This document shows positions 8,594-18,447 of a stretch of DNA of 64,000 nt, one piece after another. The notes beneath the pieces were generated by a model. The model ran no database searches, had not been told where the DNA came from, and was given only the letters and a program-made list of their open reading frames with translations. Made by a program: the position numbers and the translations under genes. Origin of the DNA: Corynebacterium dentalis. Its GTDB lineage: Bacteria > Actinomycetota > Actinomycetes > Mycobacteriales > Mycobacteriaceae. Within the stretch, counting starts at the first letter, position 1, and each line of letters begins with the position of its first letter. Location of the stretch: assembly GCF_900232865.1 (NCBI RefSeq), contig NZ_OCTS01000005.1, positions 62,001 through 126,000 of the forward strand. The letters are read 5' to 3'.

Positions 8594-9343
8594 GTGAATT
8601 CTGAACAACACGCGAACGATCCACGCACGCACCAGTTAGACCAAAACGGCGAGCGCGAAGAGGACACCCGGGAACCAGAACCCGTGGTGGACGCGGACAA
8701 GCCGCAAACCCTGCTGGAGCAAATGGGTGGATTCACCGGACTCGTGGCGACCACGCTGCCGGTGCTGGTCCTAGTGCCCGTCAACAGTGCGTATGGATTG
8801 CAACCTGCCTTGCTGGCTGCGCTGGCTGTGGCCGTGGTTGTTTTGCTGTGGCGGCTGGCGCGCAAGGAGAGCCTGCAACCAGCTATTTCCGGTTTCATCG
8901 GTGTGGCTTTTTGCGCAGCGATCGCCTGGTTTATGGGCGATGCCAAGGGCTACTTTGTCTACGGCATTTGGTATTCGCTGATTCTCGGCATCGCTCTTGT
9001 GGTGTCCATTGTGGTGCGGTGGCCTCTGGTGGGCGTGATTTGGCGTGGCATCAACGGCGAGGATCAGCGATGGCGCACAAACCGAGAAGCCGTGCGTGGA
9101 TACAGCATCGCCACCGCAGCGTGGGCGGTGCTCTTCTTGGCCCGTTTCGCCGTCCAGCAGTGGCTCTATCTGCAGGATTCCACCGAGGCGCTGGGCTACA
9201 CCCGCATCGCCATGGGATGGCCGCTGACCATCCTCGCCGTACTGGTCACCGTATGGGCAGTACGTAAGGCAAATCGGGCCGAAGAAGGCTCACAAGAAGG
9301 CCCTGAAGTTACTCGCTATGAACAATTTTCCGACCAACCTTAA
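8594..9343 (+). CDS. DUF3159 family membrane protein (249 aa)
   Basis: Integral membrane protein of unknown function. After a polar N-terminus of about 40 residues, I count roughly six hydrophobic segments, around residues 48-65, 68-84, 96-112, 117-142, 168-190 and 204-222, with a conserved WPLVGVIWRGI motif in a loop and a charged C-terminal tail. It starts at GTG 8594, 15 nt after the DUF3710 stop, with AGAGGA nearby. Its 3' end overlaps the RNA methyltransferase gene by 26 nt in another frame, indicating tight coupling. Family call from hydropathy and motif; function unknown. Confidence 0.8.
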   Translation: MNSEQHANDPRTHQLDQNGEREEDTREPEPVVDADKPQTLLEQMGGFTGLVATTLPVLVLVPVNSAYGLQPALLAALAVAVVVLLWRLARKESLQPAISGFIGVAFCAAIAWFMGDAKGYFVYGIWYSLILGIALVVSIVVRWPLVGVIWRGINGEDQRWRTNREAVRGYSIATAAWAVLFLARFAVQQWLYLQDSTEALGYTRIAMGWPLTILAVLVTVWAVRKANRAEEGSQEGPEVTRYEQFSDQP

Positions 9344-10613
9344 GTCAGGACACACTATTTCCAATTCACAGCCAGCAGGTTCAACCCACACCGATTCCAC
9401 CGGTGATAGGGAAGAGGTCACCGTCAACCTTGCTAACCCGGCACACGGCGGAAGTGTTATCGCCCGAGTAGATGGCCAGGTTGTCTTTGTCACTGGAGGA
9501 CTGCCAGGCGAATCCGATGTGCGTGTAGTGCTGGATCCAGCCAGCGCATCCAAAAGCAAGCGCAGCTTTCGCACCGGATCCGCGGTATCAGTGGGGCAGC
9601 CCTCGCCACACCGCATTGAAGGACAGTGTCCCGCAGCCGCCGCAGGCGCGGGCTGCTGTGACCTCGATTTCGTGGACTCCGAGGGTTCCATCGATTTCAA
9701 GCGCGAGGTGGTGACAGATCAGCTTCGGCGCATCGGGCGTATCGAACTGTCTGATGATCGAGTGGACACCCATGTTCTGCAACCCACTCTGGGATGGCGT
9801 ACGCGAGTCCGGCTTGGAGTCAATGAGAATGGCAGGGCAGGACTGCGGAAAAAGGATAGCCACGAGATCGTCGAAATCTCTGTTGCCACGTGCGCACAGT
9901 GGGCGCCTGGACTAGTCGAGGGCCTTTCCGAGCACGAGTTCACCCCGAATGCAGAAGTTTCAGTGGCACTGGGCGATGACGGCACACGCAGTTTTGTGGA
10001 ACTGACCGGATCGCGGAACCAGCCACACCGCGAGGTGGTTTTAGGCGATCCCACGATTGTTCACCAGGTGGGCGATGTGGCGTGGTCACTTCCCGCAGAC
10101 GCGTTTTGGCAAGGGCATCACGCCGCTCCAGAGTTCTATAGCTCGTGGATCCAGAAGCACGTGCCTGCAGGAGAAGGCGTGGCGTGGGATTTGTACGGCG
10201 GAGCCGGGGTGTTCGCAGTGGCGCTGGCTGATCGCGTGGACGCAGTGGACAGCGTTGACGTCGGATCTGAAAGCACCGACGCCGGAAAGGCAGCGATGAC
10301 ACTGGCCAACATCGACAACGTGCGGTTCGTCAGCGGCGACGTTGCCCGCCAACTGGATGCACTGCGATCCCACGAAGGCCTGCACGCGGTGGTTCTCGAC
10401 CCGCCGCGCACCGGTGCGGGCAAGAACGTGGTGCGCCGCATCGCGCAGTCTCGCCCACAACACGTAGTGCACGTGGGGTGCGACCCTGCCACCGCAGCGC
10501 GAGACCTCGCGGAATGGGTAGCCAACGGATATCAGATCGACGCTCTGACCGTGGTGGATGCCTTTCCTCTGACGCACCACGTAGAGATGCTGGTGGCGCT
10601 GAGCCGAGTTTAA
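9318..10613 (+). CDS. TRAM-domain, TrmA/RlmD-type RNA m5U methyltransferase (431 aa)
   Basis: SAM-dependent methyltransferase that likely makes 5-methyluridine in rRNA or tRNA. Order of parts: an N-terminal TRAM/OB domain (about 30-90, AHGGSVIARVDGQVVFV); a Cys cluster near 100-115 (GQCP, GCCDLDF) expected to hold an iron-sulfur cluster; the SAM-binding motif WDLYGGAGVFAVAL; the VVLDPPRTGAGK motif; and the catalytic Cys in HVGCDPATAARD. All catalytic elements are intact. The start at 9318 lies 26 nt inside the preceding DUF3159 gene. Which RNA position is modified cannot be told. It ends the dut-DUF3710-DUF3159 run. Confidence 0.88.
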   Translation: MNNFPTNLKSGHTISNSQPAGSTHTDSTGDREEVTVNLANPAHGGSVIARVDGQVVFVTGGLPGESDVRVVLDPASASKSKRSFRTGSAVSVGQPSPHRIEGQCPAAAAGAGCCDLDFVDSEGSIDFKREVVTDQLRRIGRIELSDDRVDTHVLQPTLGWRTRVRLGVNENGRAGLRKKDSHEIVEISVATCAQWAPGLVEGLSEHEFTPNAEVSVALGDDGTRSFVELTGSRNQPHREVVLGDPTIVHQVGDVAWSLPADAFWQGHHAAPEFYSSWIQKHVPAGEGVAWDLYGGAGVFAVALADRVDAVDSVDVGSESTDAGKAAMTLANIDNVRFVSGDVARQLDALRSHEGLHAVVLDPPRTGAGKNVVRRIAQSRPQHVVHVGCDPATAARDLAEWVANGYQIDALTVVDAFPLTHHVEMLVALSRV

Positions 10614-10647
10614 GTCTGAGATTTGGAACGAACTTCCCAGACAGCAC

Positions 10648-10653
10648 TAGACT
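10648..10653 (+). promoter_or_regulatory. Candidate -10 (TAGACT) upstream of dxs, with a structured leader
   Basis: TAGACT lies 173 nt before the dxs ATG. A TTGGAA at 10623-10628 is a possible but wide-spaced (19 nt) -35. Between the box and dxs are two hairpins: TGCCT/AGGCA (10706-10720) and GAGAGC/GCTCTC (10723-10743). Nothing else is recognisable in the gap 10614-10826. Confidence 0.35.
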
Positions 10654-10826
10654 GAACGGATAACCTTGTCGCTTCAAGCACTTGTCGCGATACAGTCGAA
10701 ACAGATGCCTGTTATAGGCACAGAGAGCGCACCCCTTGCTCTCAACGTGAGCCGCTAGCGATGGATGACCACCATCTCCAGCAGGCGCGCACAGCAGATA
10801 CAACGGATGGAGAAGAGCCGGACCGC

Positions 10827-12725
10827 ATGGGTATCCTCGAGACAATTTCCTCACCAGCTGATCTCAAGCCGCTCAACGATGAGCAGCTCGACAAGCTCGC
10901 CGGCGAGATTCGACAGTTCTTGATCGAGAAGGTCTCCGCCACGGGTGGTCACTTGGGGCCCAACCTCGGAGTAGTGGAACTGACTTTGGCTATGCACCGG
11001 GTTTTCGATTCACCCACTGATCCGTTGATCTTCGATACCGGCCACCAGTCCTACGTGCACAAGATCGTGACGGGACGCCGTGAGCTGTTCGATACGCTGC
11101 GCCAGCGCGACGGCTTGTCCGGCTACCCAGAGCGCGCGGAATCCCCGCACGACTGGACAGAATCTTCGCACGCTTCTGCCTCGCTCTCCTACGCGGATGG
11201 CCTGGCCAAGGCCTTTGAACTGAGTGGTCAGGTGCATCGGCATGTCGTCGCCCTCGTAGGAGACGGTGCGCTCACCGGCGGTATGTGCTGGGAGGCGCTG
11301 AACAACATCGCCACCTCCAAGAAGCGCAGCGTGATCGCGGTGGTCAACGATAATGGCCGTTCCTATTCACCCACCATCGGCGGTTTCGCGGAGAACCTCG
11401 CGGCTCTGCGCCTGCAGCCTGTCTACGACAAGGTGATGGACTCTGGGAAATACGCCTTGGGCCACATGGGCTGGGTGGGTGACCGCATGTTCCAAGTCAT
11501 TCACGGGCTTAAGGAGGGCGTGAAGCACACCGTCATCCCACACGAGATGTTCTCTGATCTGGGCATCAAGTACATCGGCCCGGTGGACGGTCACGACCTG
11601 CACCAGGTGGAAAACGCTCTGCGTTACGCCAAGGATTACGGCGGCCCGGTGATCGTCCACACTATGACGCAGAAGGGTAAGGGCTTCAAGCCCGCGGAAA
11701 CTGACGAGGCCGACCAGATGCACGCCACCGGTGTCATCGACCCTGTGACTGGTGCGCCGCTGAAAACCTCCAAGCCGGGGTGGACCAAGGTGTTCTCCCG
11801 CCACTTGATCGAGGTGGCCAAGGACCGCGAGGACATTGTGGCTATCACGGCCGCGATGGCGGGTCCTACTGGTTTGGCAGAGTTCGCGGAGCACTACCCG
11901 CAGCGCACCTTTGACGTGGGCATTGCTGAGCAGCACGCGATGACCTCCGCCGCTGGTTTGGCGCTGGGTGGCATGCACCCGGTAGTGGCTGTGTACTCGA
12001 CATTCCTGAACCGCGCGTTTGATCAGCTGCTGATGGATGTCGCATTGCTGAAGCTTGGTGTGACCGTGGTGCTGGATCGTGCGGGAATCACCGGCCCGGA
12101 TGGCGCGTCCCACAACGGCATGTGGGATATGTCCCTGACCAGCATCGTTCCTGGTATTTCTGTGGCTGCCCCTCGCGATGGTGCGCAGTTGCAGAAGGCG
12201 CTGGACCGCAGCCTGGCCATCGACGATGCTCCCACCGTGGTCCGTTTCCCCAAGGGCAGCGTGCCGGCCGACGTGGAAGCGGTGCGTTCCGAGGAGGACT
12301 TCGATGTTCTCTTTGAGTCCGGCGCCAACCTCAACGACGATTCCGCCACATTCCGGGTGATCATCGTGAACTTTGGCAGCTTGTCCGCTCAGGCGCTCGC
12401 TGCCGCAAGCGCCCTCGCAGCTGATGGTGTGACCGCAAGCGTCATTGATCCGCACTGGGTGGTTCCAGTGCGCGAGTCGGTGGTGGATGCCCTGCGCGAG
12501 GCAGATTTGATTGTGACCGTGGAGGACAACGGTGTGCACGGCGGTGCGGGTGCCGTGCTTCAGACCGAGCTCAATGCGGCGGGCATGACCACTCCCGTGC
12601 GCAATATCGGTATTCCGCAGCAATTCCTGGCTCATGCCGAGCGCCCTGAGGTACTGGCTCAGTTGCGCCTGGACAATGAGGCAGTCACTGAGCGAGTCCG
12701 CGAGTGGGTGCAGTCGCTGCGCTAG
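10827..12725 (+). CDS. dxs: 1-deoxy-D-xylulose-5-phosphate synthase (632 aa)
   Basis: First enzyme of the MEP isoprenoid pathway: condenses pyruvate and glyceraldehyde 3-phosphate using thiamine diphosphate. The TPP-binding segment is [17 protein letters not shown]; the pyrimidine-domain Glu is in [14 protein letters not shown]; the substrate loop appears as [18 protein letters not shown]; the transketolase C-terminal domain follows. The frame is open to 10761, but the ATG at 10827 has GGAGAAGAG about 9 nt upstream and gives the usual MGILE start. The stop overlaps the stop of rnd, read convergently. Product supplies decaprenyl phosphate (cell-wall arabinan donors) and menaquinone. Confidence 0.96.
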   Translation: MGILETISSPADLKPLNDEQLDKLAGEIRQFLIEKVSATGGHLGPNLGVVELTLAMHRVFDSPTDPLIFDTGHQSYVHKIVTGRRELFDTLRQRDGLSGYPERAESPHDWTESSHASASLSYADGLAKAFELSGQVHRHVVALVGDGALTGGMCWEALNNIATSKKRSVIAVVNDNGRSYSPTIGGFAENLAALRLQPVYDKVMDSGKYALGHMGWVGDRMFQVIHGLKEGVKHTVIPHEMFSDLGIKYIGPVDGHDLHQVENALRYAKDYGGPVIVHTMTQKGKGFKPAETDEADQMHATGVIDPVTGAPLKTSKPGWTKVFSRHLIEVAKDREDIVAITAAMAGPTGLAEFAEHYPQRTFDVGIAEQHAMTSAAGLALGGMHPVVAVYSTFLNRAFDQLLMDVALLKLGVTVVLDRAGITGPDGASHNGMWDMSLTSIVPGISVAAPRDGAQLQKALDRSLAIDDAPTVVRFPKGSVPADVEAVRSEEDFDVLFESGANLNDDSATFRVIIVNFGSLSAQALAAASALAADGVTASVIDPHWVVPVRESVVDALREADLIVTVEDNGVHGGAGAVLQTELNAAGMTTPVRNIGIPQQFLAHAERPEVLAQLRLDNEAVTERVREWVQSLR

Positions 12726-13990
12726 CCAGTCAGTGCTTCAATCAGTACGGGCACGCTGCGGTTAAGGATTAACTCGCTCTGCCAGTCGCGGGCACCATTG
12801 GCTTTCAGAACGCTACCTAACTCGTTTTCCATCGCACCCACTGGATCATCTGCGTCACAACTATCCAGTTCCACGTGACTGACGGCCCACGCAGCCGGAC
12901 GGATTTGTCGCATGACGGCGAGGGATTCCCGGGAGATCTCCAGTTCTTCTGCGAGCTGCTCCACCTGCTGTTCCAAGACCCTCAGTGCAGCAAAAGCATG
13001 GGGATAATCGTCTTCCCAATTCCGATGATCGGGATATCCTTGCGAACTTCGTGGAAGCGGGGCAGGAAGCTCAGCTTCACGCAGTGCCATGGCGTGACTG
13101 ATGGCCTGCCGAGCAGGGGCAACCAGATCCTTGGCCATGCGCATGGTTCCCAAAGCCCGCTTTGCGGAGTGGGGATGCTTGGCCAGCGCGACGATATCTT
13201 TGCTGGACATGGTGCGCTCGAGGGGCCGATCGCGCTGCTGGGCAAAAGCGATCCGAGCTTCAGCCAGCCCCCGTGCTACCGCCACGCTGCGCGGGGTGCG
13301 GAGACTTTGAATCCCCTTCAGGTTCGTCCACGTAGGGACCTTCAAAGGCCGGGCCTTGCGCAGATCCGCGGCACAGTCCTGCACATACCAGTCGAGGCGG
13401 CCGCGCGCCTGCAGTAACGGCAGCACGATATCCAACAATTCGTGCAGTAGCTCCACGTCTAACGCCGCATACGTCAACAAATCCGTGGTTAAGGGGCGCG
13501 CAGACCAATTTTCGCGACCCTTATCTTTGTCGATCGTGACGTCGAGAAACTCTTCCAACATCGCGGCCAAACCAGGCTGACCCATGCCCAAAAGCCGGCC
13601 GGCAATCTGTGTGTCATGTAGCCGGGTGGGCCGCCATCCCAGCGTGGTCAATGCGGGCAGATCGGTATGCGCGGCGTGCAGGATCCACTCCGCGGAATTC
13701 ATCACGCGCCCCAGTTGATCCATCGCCGCAGAGAAAGCAGACCCAGAGAAAGCAGAGGCAGAAACAGTAGAGCCGGAAGCACTGCCCGTGGGATCAATGA
13801 GCAGCGTACCCGTGCCAGGGCGTCGAAGCTGCACGAGGAAGGCACGCTCGTCGAACCGGAATGCGGACGCGCGCTCCGTATCCACCGCGATGGGACCGTG
13901 CCCGGCAGCTAATCGGCGGGCGCCGTCGGCAATTGCTTCTGCCGTGTCCAGCAGTGGAGGTAGGCCGTCTCTGGGCTCTGCAAGGTGCAC
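12722..13990 (-). CDS. rnd: Ribonuclease D-like 3'-5' exonuclease with HRDC domain (422 aa)
   Basis: DEDD-superfamily 3'-5' exoribonuclease, probably acting on tRNA precursors or other structured RNA. Exo I is [11 protein letters not shown] (about 34-44, Asp and Glu), Exo II is in the segment [15 protein letters not shown], and Exo III is [16 protein letters not shown] (DEDDy type with Tyr). An HRDC helical domain follows from about residue 215 ([16 protein letters not shown] onward). Starts at GTG 13990 with GAAAG 7 nt upstream. Convergent with dxs, stops overlapping by 4 nt, as in mycobacteria. The RNase D assignment is by motif; the biological RNA target is unknown in actinobacteria. Confidence 0.9.
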   Translation of the reverse strand: MHLAEPRDGLPPLLDTAEAIADGARRLAAGHGPIAVDTERASAFRFDERAFLVQLRRPGTGTLLIDPTGSASGSTVSASAFSGSAFSAAMDQLGRVMNSAEWILHAAHTDLPALTTLGWRPTRLHDTQIAGRLLGMGQPGLAAMLEEFLDVTIDKDKGRENWSARPLTTDLLTYAALDVELLHELLDIVLPLLQARGRLDWYVQDCAADLRKARPLKVPTWTNLKGIQSLRTPRSVAVARGLAEARIAFAQQRDRPLERTMSSKDIVALAKHPHSAKRALGTMRMAKDLVAPARQAISHAMALREAELPAPLPRSSQGYPDHRNWEDDYPHAFAALRVLEQQVEQLAEELEISRESLAVMRQIRPAAWAVSHVELDSCDADDPVGAMENELGSVLKANGARDWQSELILNRSVPVLIEALTG

Positions 13991-14053
13991 GTCAAGACTT
14001 TCGCGGTGAGGCTGGCGTCGAGAAAAAGAACGAAACGAAAAACGAACCGAGGC

Positions 14054-14701
14054 CTAGCCTGCGGAGGTTGCTCCCGACGCGCCGTGGCTGTGGGTGCCAA
14101 TGGACGTGATGCCCTCGGGAGGAAGTCCCGCGACATTGGCCAGAACGCGGGCGAATGCCTGCACGTGGCCGGAAAGATCGGTTCCGGTGGCGGTCCAGGA
14201 GGCGCGCATCTCGATCTGGAACGCGCGGGGTGGCCCGCCGATCTCACCATAACGCACCGACGCGGTGGAGGTTACGGTGCCGCCGAGGTTGGTATAGGGA
14301 CTAGTAGGGGAGTCCAGTTCCTCGGTCAGCCAGTCCCATGCCACGTCCGGAAGCAGTGGATCGGAGGCGAGGGAGGCATCCATATCCGCCTGGATGTAGG
14401 CCACAAGGCGCATCTTGGCACCGTCCCAACCTTCGTCACTGGCGGGATCGTGCAGCAAGATGAGGCGGCCAAAGGCATCGCCGCCGTGGTCCAGTGCAAA
14501 CTCGGGTACGTGATCGGTGTCTGGATCCAGTTCGGGGTGCAGTACCTCGAGGCCCACGGCGTGGCTCAATGGCGCTAGGTTCCGAGGCGGGCGGATGTCA
14601 CCGACGCTGATGCCCGTGCGGACCGCGGCGTGGGACATGGAGTGCACAGCATCGTCGAAGTACTGAGGGACGTCTCTGTTTTGCTCTGTCTCTTGGCTCA
14701 C
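14054..14701 (-). CDS. DUF3000 family protein (215 aa)
   Basis: Conserved actinobacterial protein of unknown function, always found, as far as I recall, beside the RNase D gene and hemE. The domain includes the motifs IRPPRNLAPLSHAVG and the RASWTATGTDLSGHVQAFA stretch; no signal peptide or membrane segment is visible. The C-terminal 20 residues are Gly/Ser/His-rich. It reads toward rnd with a 63-bp gap and is probably cotranscribed with it. A GTG start at 14701 is preceded by TAGGTT ending 8 nt upstream, so the mRNA is probably leaderless. Confidence 0.83.
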   Translation of the reverse strand: MSQETEQNRDVPQYFDDAVHSMSHAAVRTGISVGDIRPPRNLAPLSHAVGLEVLHPELDPDTDHVPEFALDHGGDAFGRLILLHDPASDEGWDGAKMRLVAYIQADMDASLASDPLLPDVAWDWLTEELDSPTSPYTNLGGTVTSTASVRYGEIGGPPRAFQIEMRASWTATGTDLSGHVQAFARVLANVAGLPPEGITSIGTHSHGASGATSAG

Positions 14702-14709
14702 AAGGCCTC

Positions 14710-14715
14710 AACCTA
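14710..14715 (-). promoter_or_regulatory. Candidate -10 (TAGGTT), leaderless promoter of the DUF3000 gene
   Basis: TAGGTT on the minus strand fits TANNNT and lies exactly 8 nt before the GTG start, with no ribosome-binding site between. Confidence 0.45.
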
Positions 14716-14886
14716 CCGTTGAGGGTTCAACGTACAAGAGAGGCGCGCCGATGGGCTGAGAGGGAAAATCGCCGAAGCGCGGTCGACATTTCTGCAAGCG
14801 TTTCGGTGCAGCCACAAGGTGCGTACCGCGAGGCGCAGATTGTGGGGGCACTCAACAAAATAGGGGATGCACGCAGGACTGGCATA

Positions 14887-16056
14887 ATGACGGGCATGAC
14901 TGCTGAGAAGTTTGCCCTTGAATCCGCCGACCTTTTTGCCACTGATACCGAGGCAGCTCGTCAGAAGCGACGTGCCAGCGTAGATGCCCCACTGCTGGCC
15001 ACCGTTCGTGGCGAGAAGCCGAGTAGGCGACCGGTGTGGATGATGCGGCAAGCGGGACGTTCCCTGCCCGAGTACCGCGAGGTGCGGGCGAACGTTCCTA
15101 TGCTCGACGCCTGCTTCGATGACGAGCGGGTTGCAGAAATCACCATGCAGCCTGTCCGTCGTCACGATGCGGACGCGGCAATTCTGTTCAGCGATATCGT
15201 CGTCCCGCTCAAGGCCGCAGGAGTGGATCTGGACATCGTCCCCGGCCGGGGCCCCGTGGTGGCGCAACCTGTACAGACTATGGAGGCGATTGCACAGCTG
15301 CCAACGGTAGAGCGCGAGCAGCTGGCAAACATTGAAAAGGGCATCGGCCACGTCCTCGAGGAGTTGCGCGATGACCAGGTGCTGATCGGCTTCGCTGGCG
15401 CACCGTTTACCGTAGCTTCCTACCTCGTGGAGGGCGGCCCCTCGAAAAACCACGAGGTCACCAAGTCCCTGATGTATTCCCAGCCAGAGACCTGGCACGC
15501 TCTCATGCGTGCGCTCACCCCGACGATCGTGCGCTTTTTGCAGGCACAGATCGAAGCAGGTGTGGACGCGGTGCAGCTGTTCGATTCCTGGGCCGGCTAC
15601 TTGACCTCGCGGGATTATCGCGAATTCGTGGCGCCGTACTCGCACGCCATCTTCGAGGCCATTCGTCCTTACGAGATCCCGATGATCCACTTTGGCGTGG
15701 GCACCGGCGAGCTGTTGGGAGATATGGCCGTGGCAGGTCCGGACGTGGTGGGCGTGGACTGGCGCGTACCGATGGACTCCGCAGCCGCACGCATTCGCGC
15801 GGCACTGGATCACCATCGTCCCGATGCCAAGCCGGAGGACAAGATCAAGGCCTTGCAGGGCAACTTGGATCCGGCGGTGCTGTTCGCCGGAGATGACGTG
15901 ATTGCAGCCCACGTCAAGCGCATCGCTGCCGAAGCCGATCGCGCAATCGACCGAGGCCAGGCGAAGGGGCATATCTTCAACCTCGGCCACGGCGTGCTGC
16001 CAACCACTGACCCAGATGCGATCACCCGCGCCTTCGAGGAGGTTCATAAGTCATGA
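14887..16056 (+). CDS. hemE: Uroporphyrinogen III decarboxylase (389 aa)
   Basis: Decarboxylates uroporphyrinogen III to coproporphyrinogen III in heme synthesis. Motifs are RPVWMMRQAGRSLPEYR near the N-terminus, the SDIVVPL segment, GFAGAPFTVASYLVEGG, and the C-terminal FNLGHGVLPTTDPDA, all diagnostic. The frame is open far upstream, but ATG 14887 has AGGA 8 nt before it; ATG 14896, preceded at 7 nt by CATAAT, is an alternative that could be leaderless. The last bases ATGA overlap the hemY start, so the two are translationally coupled. Divergent from the DUF3000 gene. Confidence 0.95.
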   Translation: MTGMTAEKFALESADLFATDTEAARQKRRASVDAPLLATVRGEKPSRRPVWMMRQAGRSLPEYREVRANVPMLDACFDDERVAEITMQPVRRHDADAAILFSDIVVPLKAAGVDLDIVPGRGPVVAQPVQTMEAIAQLPTVEREQLANIEKGIGHVLEELRDDQVLIGFAGAPFTVASYLVEGGPSKNHEVTKSLMYSQPETWHALMRALTPTIVRFLQAQIEAGVDAVQLFDSWAGYLTSRDYREFVAPYSHAIFEAIRPYEIPMIHFGVGTGELLGDMAVAGPDVVGVDWRVPMDSAAARIRAALDHHRPDAKPEDKIKALQGNLDPAVLFAGDDVIAAHVKRIAAEADRAIDRGQAKGHIFNLGHGVLPTTDPDAITRAFEEVHKS

Positions 16057-17516
16057 CCAGGTCCACGTCATCTCCCGGTGTAAACAACCGTTCGCAGGCG
16101 GATCGCCCGATCCGCGTTGCTGTGGTGGGCGGCGGTATTGCTGGCGTCACTGCAGCGTGGGAGCTGCGGAAACGGTTGGGACCGGAGGCTCACATTTTGA
16201 TCGCCGAGGCCTATGACCGTCTGGGTGGCAAGTTGAAGACCGTCAACTTCGCGAACGGTCCGGTGGACATGGGTGCCGAGGCGTTCATGGGGCTGCGTCA
16301 GGACTTCGTGGACTTGGTTCGTGAGGTGGGGCTGGGGGACCAGTTGCGCACTCCGTCCTCCGATAGGCCTTCTGGTTTCTTTGTCGACGGCAAGCTGGTG
16401 GATATCCCGCGAGGAACTCTCATGGGGATTCCTGCAACGGGCGCTTCGGTTGCCGAGGTTGTGGGCCCCGAGGCAGCTGCCAGGATTGACGCCGAGCGCT
16501 CTGGTGCTCCGATGACCTGGGAGCCGGGTCAGGATGTGTCCGTAGGCCAGCTGGTGGAAGCCCGCCTTGGCCGGGTAGTGGTGGACCGCATGGTCACGCC
16601 ATTGCTTGGCGGGGTGTACTCCACGGCTGCCGATGATCTGGGCGTACGCGCAACTATTCCGCAACTGGCCGAGGTCTTGGATGAGCGCGGTGCAGGAGGG
16701 GCAGAGTTCTACTTGATTGACGTTGTCCAACAGCTCCTGGATCAGCGTGCCGCCAAGGCTGCTCACACCGATGCGGGCGCGCGCCCGCCGATGTTCTACG
16801 GGTTCGAGAGTGGTTACCGCAGGTTGATTGATGCTTTGCGTGCGCAGTCCGGCGCCGAGGTGCTATACAACACGGGCGTGGAATCCATCGGGCGTAACAA
16901 CGATGGCTGGTACCTCGAGCCCATTGGCTTTGTGGACGCAGTGATTCTCGCAGCTCCAGCCCCGACCACCTCAGTACTACTGCAAGATGTGGCACCGGTG
17001 GCCGCCGAGGCAATGCGTTCCATCGACTTAGCCAGCTCCGTGGTGGTGGGCATGCGTTTCGCATCGGCCTACGGAATCCCGGAGCGCTCGGGAGTGCTTC
17101 TGGGACCGGACGCGCCGACAGAGGCGAAAGCCTTCACGTTCTCCTCTCGCAAGTGGCCGCATTTGGAACAGCGTGGCGGCGCTTTTGTCCGCGCCAGCTT
17201 CGGCACCTTCCGTGATCCGTGGTACGTAGAGGCGGATGACCGTGCTCTGGTGGCCTATGCCCTCGATGGCTTGGAGAAGATCACCGGCGAGCGCAAGAAG
17301 CCGGAAGAGTACTTTGTGCAGCGCTGGTGGGGCGGAATACCGCGCTATGGCGTGGGCTATATGGAGCGCATCAATGAAGCATTCCAGGATGTTCGGGATA
17401 TCCGTGGGTTGGCGCTTGCTGGTTCCATGCTTTCCGGAGTGGGAGTTCCGGCAACGGCGGCGACTGGCCGGGCTGCGGCGGCGGAGATCGTTGAAGAAAT
17501 GGGATGGAATAACTAG
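16053..17516 (+). CDS. hemY: Coproporphyrinogen III / protoporphyrinogen oxidase (487 aa)
   Basis: FAD-dependent oxidase of the HemY/CgoX type. The FAD dinucleotide fold is VAVVGGGIAGVTAAWEL (about residues 26-42), followed by the E-x-x-x-R-x-GGK segment (EAYDRLGGKLKTV) and a C-terminal FAD motif ending LAGSMLSGVGVPATAATG. Because hemQ follows and the organism is an actinobacterium, the substrate is probably coproporphyrinogen III, in the coproporphyrin-dependent pathway, rather than protoporphyrinogen IX. Overlaps hemE by 4 nt. The function class is certain; the substrate preference is inference from gene context. Confidence 0.93.
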   Translation: MTRSTSSPGVNNRSQADRPIRVAVVGGGIAGVTAAWELRKRLGPEAHILIAEAYDRLGGKLKTVNFANGPVDMGAEAFMGLRQDFVDLVREVGLGDQLRTPSSDRPSGFFVDGKLVDIPRGTLMGIPATGASVAEVVGPEAAARIDAERSGAPMTWEPGQDVSVGQLVEARLGRVVVDRMVTPLLGGVYSTAADDLGVRATIPQLAEVLDERGAGGAEFYLIDVVQQLLDQRAAKAAHTDAGARPPMFYGFESGYRRLIDALRAQSGAEVLYNTGVESIGRNNDGWYLEPIGFVDAVILAAPAPTTSVLLQDVAPVAAEAMRSIDLASSVVVGMRFASAYGIPERSGVLLGPDAPTEAKAFTFSSRKWPHLEQRGGAFVRASFGTFRDPWYVEADDRALVAYALDGLEKITGERKKPEEYFVQRWWGGIPRYGVGYMERINEAFQDVRDIRGLALAGSMLSGVGVPATAATGRAAAAEIVEEMGWNN

Positions 17517-17609
17517 CGCCACACCCCGTTCGGGGGACGTTGCCCCGAAGAAGCGTAATTTGGAATCCGGATATGTCGTCAAATGTGCTTGAAAGGCCGT
17601 GTCGGAATA

Positions 17610-18329
17610 ATGACTGATCAAAGCAATGTAGAGGTCGAGAAGCTCAATGCGATCGTGCGCTACGCCATGTACTCCGTGTTTAAAGTGGAGCCAGGCGTGC
17701 TAGGCGAGAACCGGGAAGAAGCCGCCGCAGATTTCCAGCGTTTCCTCGATACCTTTGCGGATCAAGATCTTGAAGTCCGTGGCGTCTACGATCTCGGCGG
17801 ACTCCGCGCTGAAGCAGACATCATGATCTGGTGGCACGCAGAGAAGATGGAAGATCTTCAGGAGGCTTACCGCCGCTTCCTGCGTGAGACCACCCTGGGA
17901 CAGGCCTGCGAGCCAGTTTGGTCTAACGCTGGCTTGCACCGTCCTTCCGAGTTCAACCGCTCCCACCTGCCATCGTTCATCATGGGCGAGGACCCTGAGC
18001 AGTGGATCTGCGTGTACCCTTTCGTGCGTAGCTACGATTGGTACCTGTTGGATCCCAAGGATCGCGCCAAGATGCTGCGTGATCACGGCATGGCAGCAAT
18101 CGGCTTCGATGATGTGCGTGCGAACACCATCTCCGCATTCGCTCTGGGTGACTACGAGTGGCTGCTGTCCTTCGAAGCTCCAAAGCTGGAGCGCATCGTC
18201 GAGCTGATGCACAAGATGCGCTACACCGAGGCTCGCCTCCACGTGCGCGAGGAGATCCCATTTTTCACCGGCCGTCGCATCAACGGCTCCTCCGAAGAGA
18301 TCTCCGAGTTCGTCGCCGCTCTGGCCTAA
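17610..18329 (+). CDS. hemQ: Coproheme decarboxylase HemQ (239 aa)
   Basis: Chlorite-dismutase-fold enzyme that performs the last step of the coproporphyrin-dependent pathway, peroxide-driven decarboxylation of coproheme to heme b. Recognisable segments are GVYDLGGLRAEADIMIWW, the ICVYPFVRSYDWYLL segment with the reactive Tyr, and KMRYTEARLHVREEIPFFTG with the proximal His. Start at ATG 17610, with GAAAGG about 13 nt upstream; the frame is open to 17583 but that start has no ribosome-binding site. Third gene of the hemE-hemY-hemQ run, followed by a strong terminator. Identification is firm. Confidence 0.94.
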   Translation: MTDQSNVEVEKLNAIVRYAMYSVFKVEPGVLGENREEAAADFQRFLDTFADQDLEVRGVYDLGGLRAEADIMIWWHAEKMEDLQEAYRRFLRETTLGQACEPVWSNAGLHRPSEFNRSHLPSFIMGEDPEQWICVYPFVRSYDWYLLDPKDRAKMLRDHGMAAIGFDDVRANTISAFALGDYEWLLSFEAPKLERIVELMHKMRYTEARLHVREEIPFFTGRRINGSSEEISEFVAALA

Positions 18330-18365
18330 AAGTTAACGCGCAAATAATCGCATAGAGCGCAAGAA

Positions 18366-18400
18366 GAAAGGCTCGCCAGTGAGATTCTGGCGAGCCTTTC
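18366..18400 (+). terminator. Strong hairpin terminator after hemQ
   Basis: A perfect 14-bp inverted repeat, GAAAGGCTCGCCAG (18366-18379) and its complement (18387-18400), with a 7-nt loop. The stem contains its own A- and T-rich ends (GAAAG/CTTTC), so it may work for both hemQ and the convergent msrB. Confidence 0.8.
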
Positions 18401-18447
18401 GCTATATCTAGAGGCTGTTCCTCATCCGCGTCAAAACGCTCCCGGAC

